Assembly: GCF_002532535.1 (NCBI RefSeq)
Contig: NZ_NQWI01000055.1
Coordinates: forward strand, 1-32,003
DNA from: Candidatus Viridilinea mediisalina
GTDB lineage: Bacteria; Chloroflexota; Chloroflexia; Chloroflexales; Chloroflexaceae
Direction of reading: 5' to 3'
DNA length: 32,003 bases
Shown here: positions 1 to 8,300 of the stretch, piece after piece
Numbering within the stretch: the stretch's first letter is position 1
Layout: the number at the start of each line of letters is the position of its first letter
Notes under the pieces: model-generated
The model's input: the letters and a program-made list of their open reading frames with translations, nothing else
Database searches by the model: none
What the model was told of the DNA's origin: nothing
Made by a program: the position numbers and the translations under genes

Positions 1-77
1 ATCTCCTATCTCCTATCTCCTATCTCCTATCTCCTATCTCCTATCTCCTATCTCCTATCTCCTATCTCCTATCTCCT
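1..77. repeat. Heptamer tandem array (ATCTCCT)x11
   Basis: Eleven perfect copies of ATCTCCT run from the first base of the window to base 77 and probably continue to the left. The array ends 15 bases before the ATG of the methyltransferase-decarboxylase gene, so it occupies the place where that gene's promoter or leader would be. It is one of several 7-8 base arrays in the window. Confidence 0.97.
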
Positions 78-92
78 TGCTGAGAGGTGTCA

Positions 93-1412
93 ATGTCTGT
101 TCAAGAGTCGCTCTATTTCTTGCGGAATTTACAGGGTTCATTCACGAGTATTGGCGCACTGCTACCCACGTCGCTCTACGCAGCCAGAGCCATGGCAGCG
201 GAGTTTGCACGGCGCGTTGGCCCGCGCACGGTGTTGGAAGTTGGCGCTGGCACTGGCGCGATCACCCGTGCGATTGTGGAACACATGGGGCCGGAAGACC
301 GGCTGGTGGTGTATGAATTGAACGAAGAGTTCGTCACATTCCTGCGCCAGCGTTTCGAGCACGATCCGCTGTTTCGGCGGGTGCGCGATCAAGTGACGAT
401 TGTACAAGGCGATGTGACCCTGATTGACCGCTCGCAGCGCTTCGACCATATTATCTCGGCCATTCCGTTCACCAACCTGCCAGCCAAACTGGTTGAGGCG
501 ATTCTTGACTGCTATCGCACTATTCTGAAGCCAGACGGCACACTCACCTATATCGAATATGCCTACCTACGTGCGCTGAAGCACCGTTTTATGGATGCTG
601 AGCAACGCCTCCAGGTTGATGCCGCTAACGCTGTCCTTGATCCCATGCTGGAGCGACACGAATTTCGCCGTGACACCGTGCTGCGCAATGCGCCACCGGC
701 ATGGATCCACCACCTGCGCTTTGTCGAGCCACAGGTCGCAGAGGCCCGCAACTTGCGCCCGCTGGAACATGCCCGCCGGGTTGAGCTTGGCCCAAGTGGG
801 CTCTCGACCGAGGCCCTGCCATGGCTCTTTGGCCTGCTTACTCTGGCGCTGCTCCCGCCACTGCGACGGGCACGGCCCTACCTTGCGCTGCTGGCCGCAG
901 GCATAGGCCACTTCTTCCGCGATCCGCCTCGGCGGGTCATGGCGGACACCAGCGCCATCTACGCAGCATGTGACGGACGGGTGCTTACGGTGGAGCGCCT
1001 GCACGACGAGCGCTTCGGGCAGCAGGAGTGGTTGCGGATCGCGGTGTTTTTGGCGCTGAACGACGTTCACATCAACCGCAGCCCGGTTGCAGGCAAGGTT
1101 GAACGGCTGCACCGCGAGCATGGCGGCTTTGCGCCTGCCGACGCCGCCGATGCCGAGCATAACAACGCGCTCTACACAACCATCCAGGGGCCACGCGGTC
1201 GGGTAATCGTGGCACAACGCTCAGGGTTAGTGGCACGCCGGATTGTGACCTGGGTTGAGCCGGGCACGCTGGTGGCTCAGGGTGAGCGCTACGGGCTGAT
1301 CCGCTTTGGATCGCGCACCGATGTCTACATCCCGGCAGACTCAGCCGAGCCGCTCGTGCGCCCTGGTGATCGCGTTGTGGGCGGCGAGACCCTCATTGCA
1401 CGCTATCGGTAA
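93..1412 (+). CDS. Fusion of phospholipid N-methyltransferase-like domain and phosphatidylserine decarboxylase
   Basis: A 439-residue two-domain protein. Residues 1-235 form a class I SAM-dependent methyltransferase of the PmtA/KsgA-like type: motif I LEVGAGTGAIT (48-58), acidic YELNEE (74-79), QGD (105-107), and SAIPFTNLP (122-130), which resembles the post-IV motif of bacterial PE methyltransferases. A hydrophobic stretch at about 243-275 leads into a short (archaeal-type) phosphatidylserine decarboxylase at 272-439, with HFFRDPPR, LNDVHINRSPVAGKV and the self-cleavage Gly406-Ser407 in RFGSR; Ser407 would become the pyruvoyl group. Family knowledge predicts decarboxylation of PS to PE at the membrane. 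Methylation of that PE by the N-terminal domain is inferred from domain type and fusion. ATG 93 is preferred over in-frame GTG 87 because GAGAGG at 82-87 is a well-spaced ribosome site for it. The convergent neighbour encodes PS synthase, which supports the assignment. Methyltransferase substrate is not proven. Confidence 0.85.
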   Translation: MSVQESLYFLRNLQGSFTSIGALLPTSLYAARAMAAEFARRVGPRTVLEVGAGTGAITRAIVEHMGPEDRLVVYELNEEFVTFLRQRFEHDPLFRRVRDQVTIVQGDVTLIDRSQRFDHIISAIPFTNLPAKLVEAILDCYRTILKPDGTLTYIEYAYLRALKHRFMDAEQRLQVDAANAVLDPMLERHEFRRDTVLRNAPPAWIHHLRFVEPQVAEARNLRPLEHARRVELGPSGLSTEALPWLFGLLTLALLPPLRRARPYLALLAAGIGHFFRDPPRRVMADTSAIYAACDGRVLTVERLHDERFGQQEWLRIAVFLALNDVHINRSPVAGKVERLHREHGGFAPADAADAEHNNALYTTIQGPRGRVIVAQRSGLVARRIVTWVEPGTLVAQGERYGLIRFGSRTDVYIPADSAEPLVRPGDRVVGGETLIARYR

Positions 1413-1419
1413 GGGGGTT

Positions 1420-1462
1420 CTTTGTTGTTGTTTGGCGGCGAAGCCGCCAAACAACAACAAAG
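1420..1462. terminator. Perfect hairpin between convergent genes
   Basis: A 20-bp perfect stem (1420-1439 with 1443-1462, loop GAA) starts 7 bases after the stop of the fusion gene, followed by a second small hairpin TTGGGG/CCCCAA at 1465-1481. Being symmetrical and lying between convergent genes, it could terminate both. The GGCGGCGAAGCCGCC core also occurs in the hairpin at 11138-11182, so it belongs to a dispersed family rather than being a private terminator. Confidence 0.7.
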
Positions 1463-1485
1463 CCTTTGGGGCGCAACCCCAACCA

Positions 1486-2196
1486 TTAGGTGCGGCGCAA
1501 CCGCTCCCGAACCTCAGTTGGCAACCGCTGGAAGAGCCAGATCACCGGCCCGGAAAAGATATAGAGAAGCGTTAATACCCAGATTGTCCATGAGATGCTG
1601 GTGAGGGCGCCAATGGCAATCAGGGGCAGCAGCCAGAGTGCTGTGGGCCGCAACGCGGCCAGTTTGGGGTAGGGAAACATGCTGACCATCAGCACAGCGA
1701 GCAGAATCACGAGGCCCAGAACCCAGTAGGTATCGAGCGCCGAGCCTACAAGATAGTTTGCTGCGACAATTGCTGCGACCAAGGTGGTTGGAATGCCCTG
1801 AAAGTAGGCTGGGTTCGGCTCGGTACAGTTGAAACGCGCCAGCCGGATCGCGCCGGATAGGGTGTAAAAGCCACCTGCAACCAAAACAAGCCATATTGGC
1901 GTTGTCGGTGCAACCCAATAGTAGATCAGGGTTACGCTTGCAATAATGAACGAGGTCATGTCGGCCAGCGAGTCAAGCTGTGCGCCAAAAGAACTGGTCA
2001 CCTGCCAGCGTCGCGCCAGCGAGCCATCGCAGCCATCAAGCAGCACACAGCAGAGGAGTGCCCACGCAGCGAGCGCCGTAGCACCATGTGCGGCGGCTAT
2101 CAGCGCGAATAGTCCCAACAGCAGGTTGGAACCAGTGAAACCTGTGACAATGATAAACCGAAGGCGCATGAGCGCGGGTACGCCGTTAAGAAGCAT
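1486..2196 (-). CDS. pssA: CDP-diacylglycerol--serine O-phosphatidyltransferase
   Basis: A 236-residue integral membrane enzyme of the CDP-alcohol phosphatidyltransferase family. The signature D57-G58-x2-A61-R62-x8-G71-x3-D75-x3-D79 is complete, and the rest is a series of hydrophobic helices as expected. It should condense CDP-diacylglycerol with L-serine to give phosphatidylserine and CMP. The substrate is chosen from the family and from the convergent phosphatidylserine decarboxylase domain next door; phosphatidylglycerol-phosphate or inositol-phosphate synthases share the same motif. The ATG at 2196 has AGGTG seven bases upstream; in-frame starts further upstream (to 2265) lack support. 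It is separated from the fusion gene only by the hairpin at 1420-1462. Confidence 0.82.
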   Translation of the reverse strand: MLLNGVPALMRLRFIIVTGFTGSNLLLGLFALIAAAHGATALAAWALLCCVLLDGCDGSLARRWQVTSSFGAQLDSLADMTSFIIASVTLIYYWVAPTTPIWLVLVAGGFYTLSGAIRLARFNCTEPNPAYFQGIPTTLVAAIVAANYLVGSALDTYWVLGLVILLAVLMVSMFPYPKLAALRPTALWLLPLIAIGALTSISWTIWVLTLLYIFSGPVIWLFQRLPTEVRERLRRT

Positions 2197-2346
2197 GGTT
2201 GAGCACCTGCTTTCTTGGGGACTTATCGCGTACTTCCAAATCGTTCTTGCGAAGCATTGTAACACATAGATTATGAAAATGACATGGGTATGACCAAAAC
2301 ATGTCGATTAAAAGTGCGCGAGGGAACCCGCTGTCCTGGCGTCCTC

Positions 2347-3579
2347 CTACTCCTGCAAGGCATACGCACGCACCGCGTGATAGATCGCACGCGGAGTGCC
2401 ATCAGGGGCGACAAAATTCCAGGCATCAGGGTGCGAGCGGGTGGTAAAGGGGGTTGAATGCTGCCAGAGGGCCACCGCATCAAGCCACGGGTAACTCTGC
2501 GCCAACTCATAGGTCGCAATCGTCCAGTTGATCCGTTCGGCAGGCGTAACCGCCCCATTCCAACGGGGATGGTCGTTGTAGCCCCCTTCGGTGATGATCA
2601 TATGTTTATGCCCATCGCCAAACTGCTCCATCATGGCGCGTACCAATTCAATGCGACGAAAATTGACCCGTTCGGGGGCTGGTTCAGCAGTAGGTGGTTC
2701 CAGCCCACCATAGGCATGCACCGCCCACATATCAAAGTAGGGTGCCGCCTCGGCATCATAGAGTGAGGCGAGGTACTGCATGTCATCCATACGGGTACGC
2801 CCATCATCGAGGGGACTGCCGGGCGAGAGCGCCCCGGCAACAATGATGGCATCGGGCGCAACCGCTTTGACCTGCGGGTAGACCACCTTGAGCAGTGCGG
2901 CATAGGCCCCCGGATCGGGGGGCCGTTCGCCCCATTCAAAGCTAAGGTTCGGCTCATTCCAGATGATGATATGGCGCACGCCCTGGGGCGTATAGCGAGC
3001 GGCAAAGGCGGCGACATAGTTGGCATAATCGGCGTAGTACTCAGGATCAAGGTGGCGGTCAGTACTGCCGGGAGGCCGTGCCCAAGCGGGCACAATATCA
3101 AGGCGCGCAATCACCTGCAAACCCTGACGATGGGCATGCTCAATCACCATATCGGCCCCAGTCCAATCGTAGCCATAGCGCGAACGGGGCTGCACATAGG
3201 CCCAGGGAAAGAGATCAACCACCCATGAAGCGCCCATTTCACGCACCTGCTCCAAGGCTTGCTGGATATAGGCTTCATCGCCTATGCCCGTCAGGCGGGT
3301 ATGCAGCCCAATGATCGGATTGTGGCTCACCACCGTCTGCTGCTCTGGCAGATTGAGCGGCTGAGGCAGGCGCAGATGAAAAAACTGAAGTGCCAAGAGG
3401 GCAATGAGGAGTGGTAGAAAGAACAGACGAACAGAGAACAGGCGAACAGGGAACAGGCGAGCAGGGAACAGGCGAACAGAGAACAGGCGAGCAGGGAACA
3501 GGCGAACAGAGAACAGGCGAACAGGGAACAGGCGAACAGGGAACAGGCGAACAGAGAACAGGCGAACAGGTGGGGGCAT
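2347..3579 (-). CDS. Membrane-anchored glycoside hydrolase-like protein (clan GH-A type)
   Basis: About 410 residues from ATG 3579. After a short start come ten copies of a (V/A)RLF(S/P) pentapeptide (about residues 5-54), a single hydrophobic segment (FLPLLIALLALQFF, about 54-67) and a TIM-barrel-like domain. IIIWNEPN places the likely acid/base at Glu209 and IITEGGYND the likely nucleophile Glu331, the strand-4 and strand-7 pattern of clan GH-A (GH5/GH39/GH42-like). The barrel is therefore probably outside the membrane and acts on a glycan; the substrate cannot be read from sequence. Start choice: an alternative ATG at 3639 has GGAAGG four bases upstream but lies within a hairpin-repeat block, so 3579, with AAGG nine bases upstream, is preferred. 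The C-terminus is ordinary. It is divergent from the pseudokinase. Confidence 0.72.
   Translation of the reverse strand: MPPPVRLFSVRLFPVRLFPVRLFSVRLFPARLFSVRLFPARLFPVRLFSVRLFFLPLLIALLALQFFHLRLPQPLNLPEQQTVVSHNPIIGLHTRLTGIGDEAYIQQALEQVREMGASWVVDLFPWAYVQPRSRYGYDWTGADMVIEHAHRQGLQVIARLDIVPAWARPPGSTDRHLDPEYYADYANYVAAFAARYTPQGVRHIIIWNEPNLSFEWGERPPDPGAYAALLKVVYPQVKAVAPDAIIVAGALSPGSPLDDGRTRMDDMQYLASLYDAEAAPYFDMWAVHAYGGLEPPTAEPAPERVNFRRIELVRAMMEQFGDGHKHMIITEGGYNDHPRWNGAVTPAERINWTIATYELAQSYPWLDAVALWQHSTPFTTRSHPDAWNFVAPDGTPRAIYHAVRAYALQE
3421..3570 (-). repeat. In-frame 15-bp tandem array, ten units
   Basis: Ten consecutive 15-base units of the form GAACAGGCGAACAG(A/G), with A/G changes at a few positions, fill exactly 3421-3570. 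On the minus strand they encode (V/A)RLF(S/P) in the hydrolase N-terminus. Because 15 is a multiple of three, unit gain or loss would preserve frame. The GAACAG word also forms the octamer array at 26941-27044. Confidence 0.93.
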
Positions 3580-3609
3580 GGTAGGGGACCTTATCGCTAG
3601 GAAGGGAGC

Positions 3610-3675
3610 GCGCGGGAACTTGGTTCCCGCGCATTCCATGAAGCCTTCCGGTGGGGGTTTGGGGCGAAGCCCCTT
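3610..3675. repeat. Hairpin-repeat block between hydrolase and pseudokinase genes
   Basis: Contains a perfect 10-bp stem with a 3-base loop (3610-3619 with 3623-3632) followed by CCGGTGGGGGTTTGGGG and a GGGGC-GAA-GCCCC hairpin. The CCGGTGGGGGTTTGGG module recurs in similar form before hairpins at about 11094 and 24627, so this is one copy of a modular intergenic repeat. Confidence 0.7.
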
Positions 3676-3703
3676 GCATACAGATCTGTAGGCATGCTAT
3701 AAC
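3674..3703 (+). promoter_or_regulatory. Candidate sigma-70-type promoter for the pseudokinase gene
   Basis: TTGCAT (3674-3679) and TATAAC (3698-3703) are 18 bases apart and lie 43 bases before the ATG at 3746. The spacer contains the palindrome ACAGATCTGT (3680-3689), a possible operator. No experimental support. Confidence 0.4.
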
Positions 3704-3745
3704 CAAAAGAGCTTGTTTTCTAGGAAAATGATACACGAGGTATAC

Positions 3746-4852
3746 ATGCTCGCGCCTGATGCGCTTCTACGCGAACAATATCGGATTACCTATGTACTAG
3801 ATCAGCAGTCAGAGGCGATCATCTATCGGGCCTTTGATAGCGAGGCGGATCGGCGGGTGTTGATCTGCGCCTTACCCCAAGCCGATGGGTATGCGTTGGG
3901 CAATGTGGCCATGTGCGCAACCCAAGTCGTTGCGGCGCAAGGGCCACATCTCTTGGCCCTTGAGAACCATTTTGCCCATGACGGAGCTTACTATCTGGTT
4001 TGTGCTGATCCAGAGGGCCAAGACCTAGAGCGGGTTGCACGGGGGCGGGGTAGCCCTTTGCCCGAAAGCGAGGTACTTGCGCTGGTGGAGCAGTTGTTGG
4101 CGACGCTTGAAGCACTGCACAACCATACTCCGCCCTTGCGGCTAACATCATTGACCCCTACTGATCTCTGGGTTGATGCAGCGCAGACCCTGTGGCTTAC
4201 TCCTTTCGCGCTGGTACGAACCAGTCGGCATGAACAGGCATCCTACCATGCTCCCGAATTGAATAGCAACAACGCGGAGGCCAGCGTAGTCAGCGATGTC
4301 TACGCCAGCGGTGCGGTCTGTTACCAACTGCTTACCGGCTGGGCCCCACCCTCAGCCGCACAGCGTGCTGCGGGGGTGCCCCTCAACCCACCCCGCATCC
4401 TCAACGCGCACATCTCTACCCTCGTTGAGCAGGTGGTCTTACGGGCGCTTGCGTGGGAACCAGCGCAACGCTACGCCCAGATCGCCGCACTGCGTCAGGC
4501 GCTTATAACCGTACAGCAGCTCGATCCGCCAACGGATGGAGAAAGCGACACCCCAGCCCTTGCAGCCGTTGCGCATACCAGCGCTACCCCAGCCACTGAC
4601 GCCCCAGGCACAGACGCCCCTGCCGCCGCTGCCGTGCCACTCGGTCCCCCGCCCCCAGCCCCACCACCTGTTCCAAGGCCGCCCTCATGGTCGGTACCAC
4701 CACCCATCAGCCCCCCCGCAAGTACCACAGCAGCAACAACCGGCTTCCAACTGAGCAACGGCTGTCTCATTGGCATCGTCATCTTGCTGTTCCTGATTGC
4801 GATTGTCGTCACCCTTCTGGCCCTCTGGGTGGGCCTGATGATTGTGCGGTAG
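3746..4852 (+). CDS. Ser/Thr protein kinase-like protein, probable pseudokinase, C-terminal membrane anchor
   Basis: A 368-residue protein. Residues about 12-255 follow the eukaryotic-like kinase fold: YRITYVLDQQSEAIIYRAFD in the N-lobe, YHAPE (167-171, the APE motif) and SDVYASGAVCYQLLTG (183-198). Catalytic residues are missing: the VAIK lysine position reads VLICAL (38-43), the HRD loop reads LTPTDLWV (136-143) and the DFG position reads LTPFA (151-155). It is therefore unlikely to transfer phosphate in the usual way and may bind a partner or ligand. A Pro/Ala-rich linker (about 262-330) leads to one hydrophobic helix at about 339-366, so the kinase-like domain would face the cytoplasm. 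ATG 3746 is chosen because GAGG (3737-3740) lies five bases upstream; TTG 3713 and ATG 3728 lack this. Neighbours give no functional hint. Confidence 0.78.
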   Translation: MLAPDALLREQYRITYVLDQQSEAIIYRAFDSEADRRVLICALPQADGYALGNVAMCATQVVAAQGPHLLALENHFAHDGAYYLVCADPEGQDLERVARGRGSPLPESEVLALVEQLLATLEALHNHTPPLRLTSLTPTDLWVDAAQTLWLTPFALVRTSRHEQASYHAPELNSNNAEASVVSDVYASGAVCYQLLTGWAPPSAAQRAAGVPLNPPRILNAHISTLVEQVVLRALAWEPAQRYAQIAALRQALITVQQLDPPTDGESDTPALAAVAHTSATPATDAPGTDAPAAAAVPLGPPPPAPPPVPRPPSWSVPPPISPPASTTAATTGFQLSNGCLIGIVILLFLIAIVVTLLALWVGLMIVR

Positions 4853-4896
4853 GGGGGCGGAGGAACATTTCGCCCATGAGACCTAGCATGTAGAGC

Positions 4897-4960
4897 ACGG
4901 TGCGATCGTTGGTGTCCTCATGGTGGCTGCACGCGCTCCACCTGCCAGGTCTGAGGGGCT
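4897..4960 (+). repeat. Dispersed repeat copy (GGTGGCTGCACG family)
   Basis: The stretch with CCTCATGGTGGCTGCACGCG and CCACCTGCCAGGTCTG reappears as a near-identical reverse complement at about 30266-30325 and as a more divergent direct copy at about 30408-30441. No coding potential is evident in this 4853-5028 interval, which otherwise ends in a short 10-base tandem repeat. Confidence 0.75.
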
Positions 4961-4993
4961 GCTCCTTGTGCAGGGGGAAGGCACCGCTATTTT

Positions 4994-5022
4994 TTTGCGC
5001 TCCTTTGCGCTCCTTTGCGCTC
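4994..5022. repeat. Short tandem repeat TTTGCGCTCC x3
   Basis: Two full copies and most of a third copy of TTTGCGCTCC lie immediately before the MITE-like element at 5029. Confidence 0.85.
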
Positions 5023-5028
5023 TTTATG

Positions 5029-5130
5029 AGAAGCTGTCTGAAAAGCCGGGGGGCACACGCTGGAGTGCCGGCTTTAGCCGGCTAAAGCCGGCACTCCAAC
5101 GCCAAACTATAGACTTTTCAGACAGCCTCT
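5029..5130. repeat. MITE-like element with 17-bp terminal inverted repeats
   Basis: The ends AGAAGCTGTCTGAAAAG (5029-5045) and CTTTTCAGACAGCCTCT (5114-5130) are inverted repeats with one mismatch. Inside is a perfect 38-base palindrome (5061-5098) built on TGGAGTGCCGGCTTTAGCC. The element encodes no protein and ends 4 bases before the -35 box of the tRNA-Ser promoter. Related copies lie at 12049-12123, 19568-19633 and about 26147-26287. Confidence 0.88.
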
Positions 5131-5134
5131 AAGG

Positions 5135-5163
5135 TTGCACCGCCTGCTGGCTCATGGTACAAT
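5135..5163 (+). promoter_or_regulatory. tRNA-Ser promoter
   Basis: TTGCAC (5135-5140) and TACAAT (5158-5163) are separated by exactly 17 bases, and the -10 box ends 10 bases before the mature tRNA 5' end. This is the expected geometry for a housekeeping promoter. Confidence 0.7.
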
Positions 5164-5173
5164 CCGCGCACGA

Positions 5174-5265
5174 GGGCAGGTCGCATAGTCTGGTCTAGTG
5201 CGCGGCACTGGAAATGCCGTACAGCGGCAACGCTGTCGAGGGTTCGAATCCCTCCCTGCCCGCCA
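5174..5265 (+). tRNA. tRNA-Ser (anticodon GGA)
   Basis: A 92-base class II tRNA folds by eye. Acceptor GGGCAGG (5174-5180) pairs with CCTGCCC (5255-5261); the discriminator is G5262 and CCA (5263-5265) is encoded. The anticodon stem CGGCA/TGCCG encloses loop CTGGAAA with anticodon GGA at 5210-5212. The long variable arm is CAGCG-GCAA-CGCTG, diagnostic of serine-type tRNAs. The T arm is GAGGG-TTCGAAT-CCCTC. It decodes UCC and UCU codons. Confidence 0.97.
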
Positions 5266-5276
5266 AAGTGGAGGCG

Positions 5277-5323
5277 GACGCCAAGGAGTTGTTTGCATGC
5301 AAACAGTTCCTTGGCGTCTGTTT
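5277..5323 (+). terminator. Terminator after tRNA-Ser
   Basis: GACGCCAAGGA (5277-5287) pairs perfectly with TCCTTGGCGTC (5308-5318), with an inner GTTTGCATGCAAAC palindrome, followed by TGTTTA. Its position 12 bases after the tRNA CCA end suggests it terminates the tRNA transcript. The T tract is short. Confidence 0.65.
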
Positions 5324-5364
5324 AGGTTGTAGCAGTTGCGGTAACCCATCTTTTGGAGTGTAAC

Positions 5365-8300
5365 ATGACGACATCTGCCCGTTCGCTCGATCTCTCCTCG
5401 ATTTACGCAACATTCTCTCAAGAGGTTATCGCTCGCGTGCGGATTTCTCTGCCTCCACACGCTTACACCTACCGTGACTACCTCAGTCTCCCCGCATCCC
5501 AACGCTCCAATGATGAAATGGACACAGTAGCTCAGCAATTTTCACGCTATGTATTAGAATGGCTAGGATTTTCGGAAAGTTCCTGGTCATTTGACCGCAC
5601 TGTTCCAGGTCAGCGAAAGAACCGTCCCGATTATCAGGTTTACAGCCAAATTAGCAGTATTCGTCGAACAGCTTTCATTTGGGAGAACAAGAACACAACA
5701 CATGAACTTGCTGCTGAAGATCTGGCACAAATGCGGCGCTACAGTATGCGAACAGCGGGATACGCTGTCTGGTGTAATATGCGGCGCATCCTTGCAGTAC
5801 GGTTTTCTGCTGATGACACGCTTACTTATACGACCCTCGCGGATATTGATGTTGTCGCTCTGAGTGACCCCACGCCCCCGGATGATGTGCGAATAGTGCA
5901 GACGACCCAGCTTGCCCATTTCAGTCTTCTCTTTCGTGCGGCGCGGTTCAATTCCTTCGCGGATCGTATTAAGCATCTTGCGGTGGATGAGGCCACCTTT
6001 CTCCAAAATGCAGAACGCCTCGATAATGAAGAGCGAATCCAGAGCTTTATTGCGGGAAGTCGTGATGTACTTGATTATCTCCGGCTAGCCGCACTCGCAC
6101 GTATCCGTGAAGGACGAGTGCAGAAGCAGGATGCGCTTGCAGAGGAGCAGCGACTGATTGGAGAGTGGAACGATGCTACATCCACGCTGGTGAGTGCAAT
6201 CGCCTCGTGGCTCCCAAAGTTTGCCGATGAGTTGCGTAGCACGGTCGAAAGATTAACAGCGCGGGTTGGGATGCTTTCGCGTGAGGATATCCAACAAGTC
6301 GTCGTTCACGTCGAAGAAAACATCCCCTCGCGTGGTCAGGCAGCACGACGCTCCGTATTGGAATCTTGGGAAGATGTCGCTGTTCGGGTCAACGTTGCCA
6401 TGCGTTCCCTACGCTTCCATGGTACCGCACCCTATGTCGTAGCGGACGCCTATCAGGTATGGGGCGAACGACAGACTGATCGCGCTGATGTGACGGAGGA
6501 GCGATTTGCTGAGCAGGTTGCGTATGTATTCTTCGTGCGCCTGCTCCTGATCCGCATTCTAGAAGACAAACAGGTTATTCCGAAGCGCCTTGCAAGTGAT
6601 GGCGGATTTATGGCGTGGGATACCTATGTCAAGGAGCGATTCTCAGAACTAGGTGAGCAAGGAATTCTGAGCGGAAACTATTACCGACTTCTGGCGCAGA
6701 AGGCAGGTCACTACTATTTACACTTCTTCCAGCAGGCAGTATTTGACTGGTTTATTCCTGACGATTACTTACTGATAGAAACATTGTTTTTCCTCAGCGG
6801 TTTTTTGTTCACAGACGTTCAGAGTGATATCATCGGCTTGACCTACGAGTCATACATTGATCGTCAGGCACGAAATCGCAAAGGTCATTTTCTCACGCAA
6901 CCTGCTGTTGTGGAATACATGCTCGACGTCGCCGGTTACAGCGGGCCAGAGATTTTAGGCCGAACCTTCCTCGATCCGGCAGCCGGAAGCGGTAGTTTTC
7001 TTGTTCATGCTGCACGACGCTATCGGCAGGCGCTTGTTACCCAGATATGTACGAGTACTCGCATCGCTGTGAGTGAGGCTACACTGGCTGAAGATCCTGA
7101 GCGTCGCACAGCATTGGCCTATCAGTTTCTTAACGCATTGACAACACTGTTTTTTGGATTGGAAATCAACCCTTTTGCTTGTTATCTTGCTGAGATGAAT
7201 TTGCTCATTCAAGCACTTGATGATCTAAGTGTTGTTCAGGGGCAATCAGTAGATTACCCGATTGAGCGATTTCATATCTACAACACCGATAGTCTTGCTA
7301 TGCCGCGCGAAGTATTGGGGCGGGGCGACTTAACCTCGCTGACAATTCAATCGCTATCTATCATGGATCGGTTAAGCGAACGAATTATTGACGAGGCATA
7401 CCCAATCAAGGCGCGTATCGATTCATTTGCTGCTGGCTTTTTCTATGTTATATCGAATCCACCCTACATCAGTGCTGCTCGTGTAGACCTCGCCACGAAT
7501 TATCAGACCCACCCCTTTTTCGAGATCGTTTTGGGCGGTACCACCAATACCTACCTGCTCTTCCTCCGCCTTGGTATGTACTACGTAAGCTTTGGTGGCC
7601 GGATGGTTTTCATTGTTCCGTTGTCTATTATTGGCGATGAAACAGCCGCCGAAGCCCGGCATCAACTCACGAGACCACCCTTTCGTCTCAGCACCATCCT
7701 ACGCTCGTTTACCGGGAACATACTCTTTCCAGGGGTGGATCAGGCAGTGGCAATCCTGCGTATTGATGCCGACATTCTGCCAACAGAAACAAGTACGTCT
7801 CTGATGCAAAAAATGGTACAGGTTGGGGGTGGAGCAACAGTGCCGGAGCTGCGTGAACGTACTACGACCGTGCCTATCACAGATGTTGTAGCTAATACGC
7901 CAACATCTCCGGCGTGGAAGAATGCCTGGCTCGTGTCCACTGAGCCAACTACCTACCAGATTTGGGCACATCTCCGTACCATCGCAACGCATGTTATGGA
8001 GGAGTTGTGGTTGGGTAAATTGGAAGTCCGTAAGGGTGATGCAGCATCGAATCATCTCAACCCATTTCGGCAAGGTCGTAATCATTCGCCTGTGGTGGGT
8101 GACCTTGCTATCCAAAAAGGCGAAGATGTTCATCGATATGCACCACTATCTCCGCATCCTTCGGATTGGGTGCGACCAAAAGCATCATCACCTACAACCA
8201 AGATTGATCGCTCAGTTCAAGCAACGCTTCAACGTATCCAAAGCCTGACACAGCCAGAAAAAGGCTTTACTATTCGCAAGATCGCTCGACTAAATACCCG

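Noticed and set aside
4920-5132. Small plus-strand open frame ending in the MITE-like element
   Set aside because: Made entirely of repeat sequence without a ribosome site; its FSDSL ending is just the element terminus.
5174-5323. Integrated element with att sites at tRNA-Ser
   Set aside because: I looked for a second copy of the tRNA 3' end and for an integrase within the window and found neither, so an integrative element cannot be claimed.
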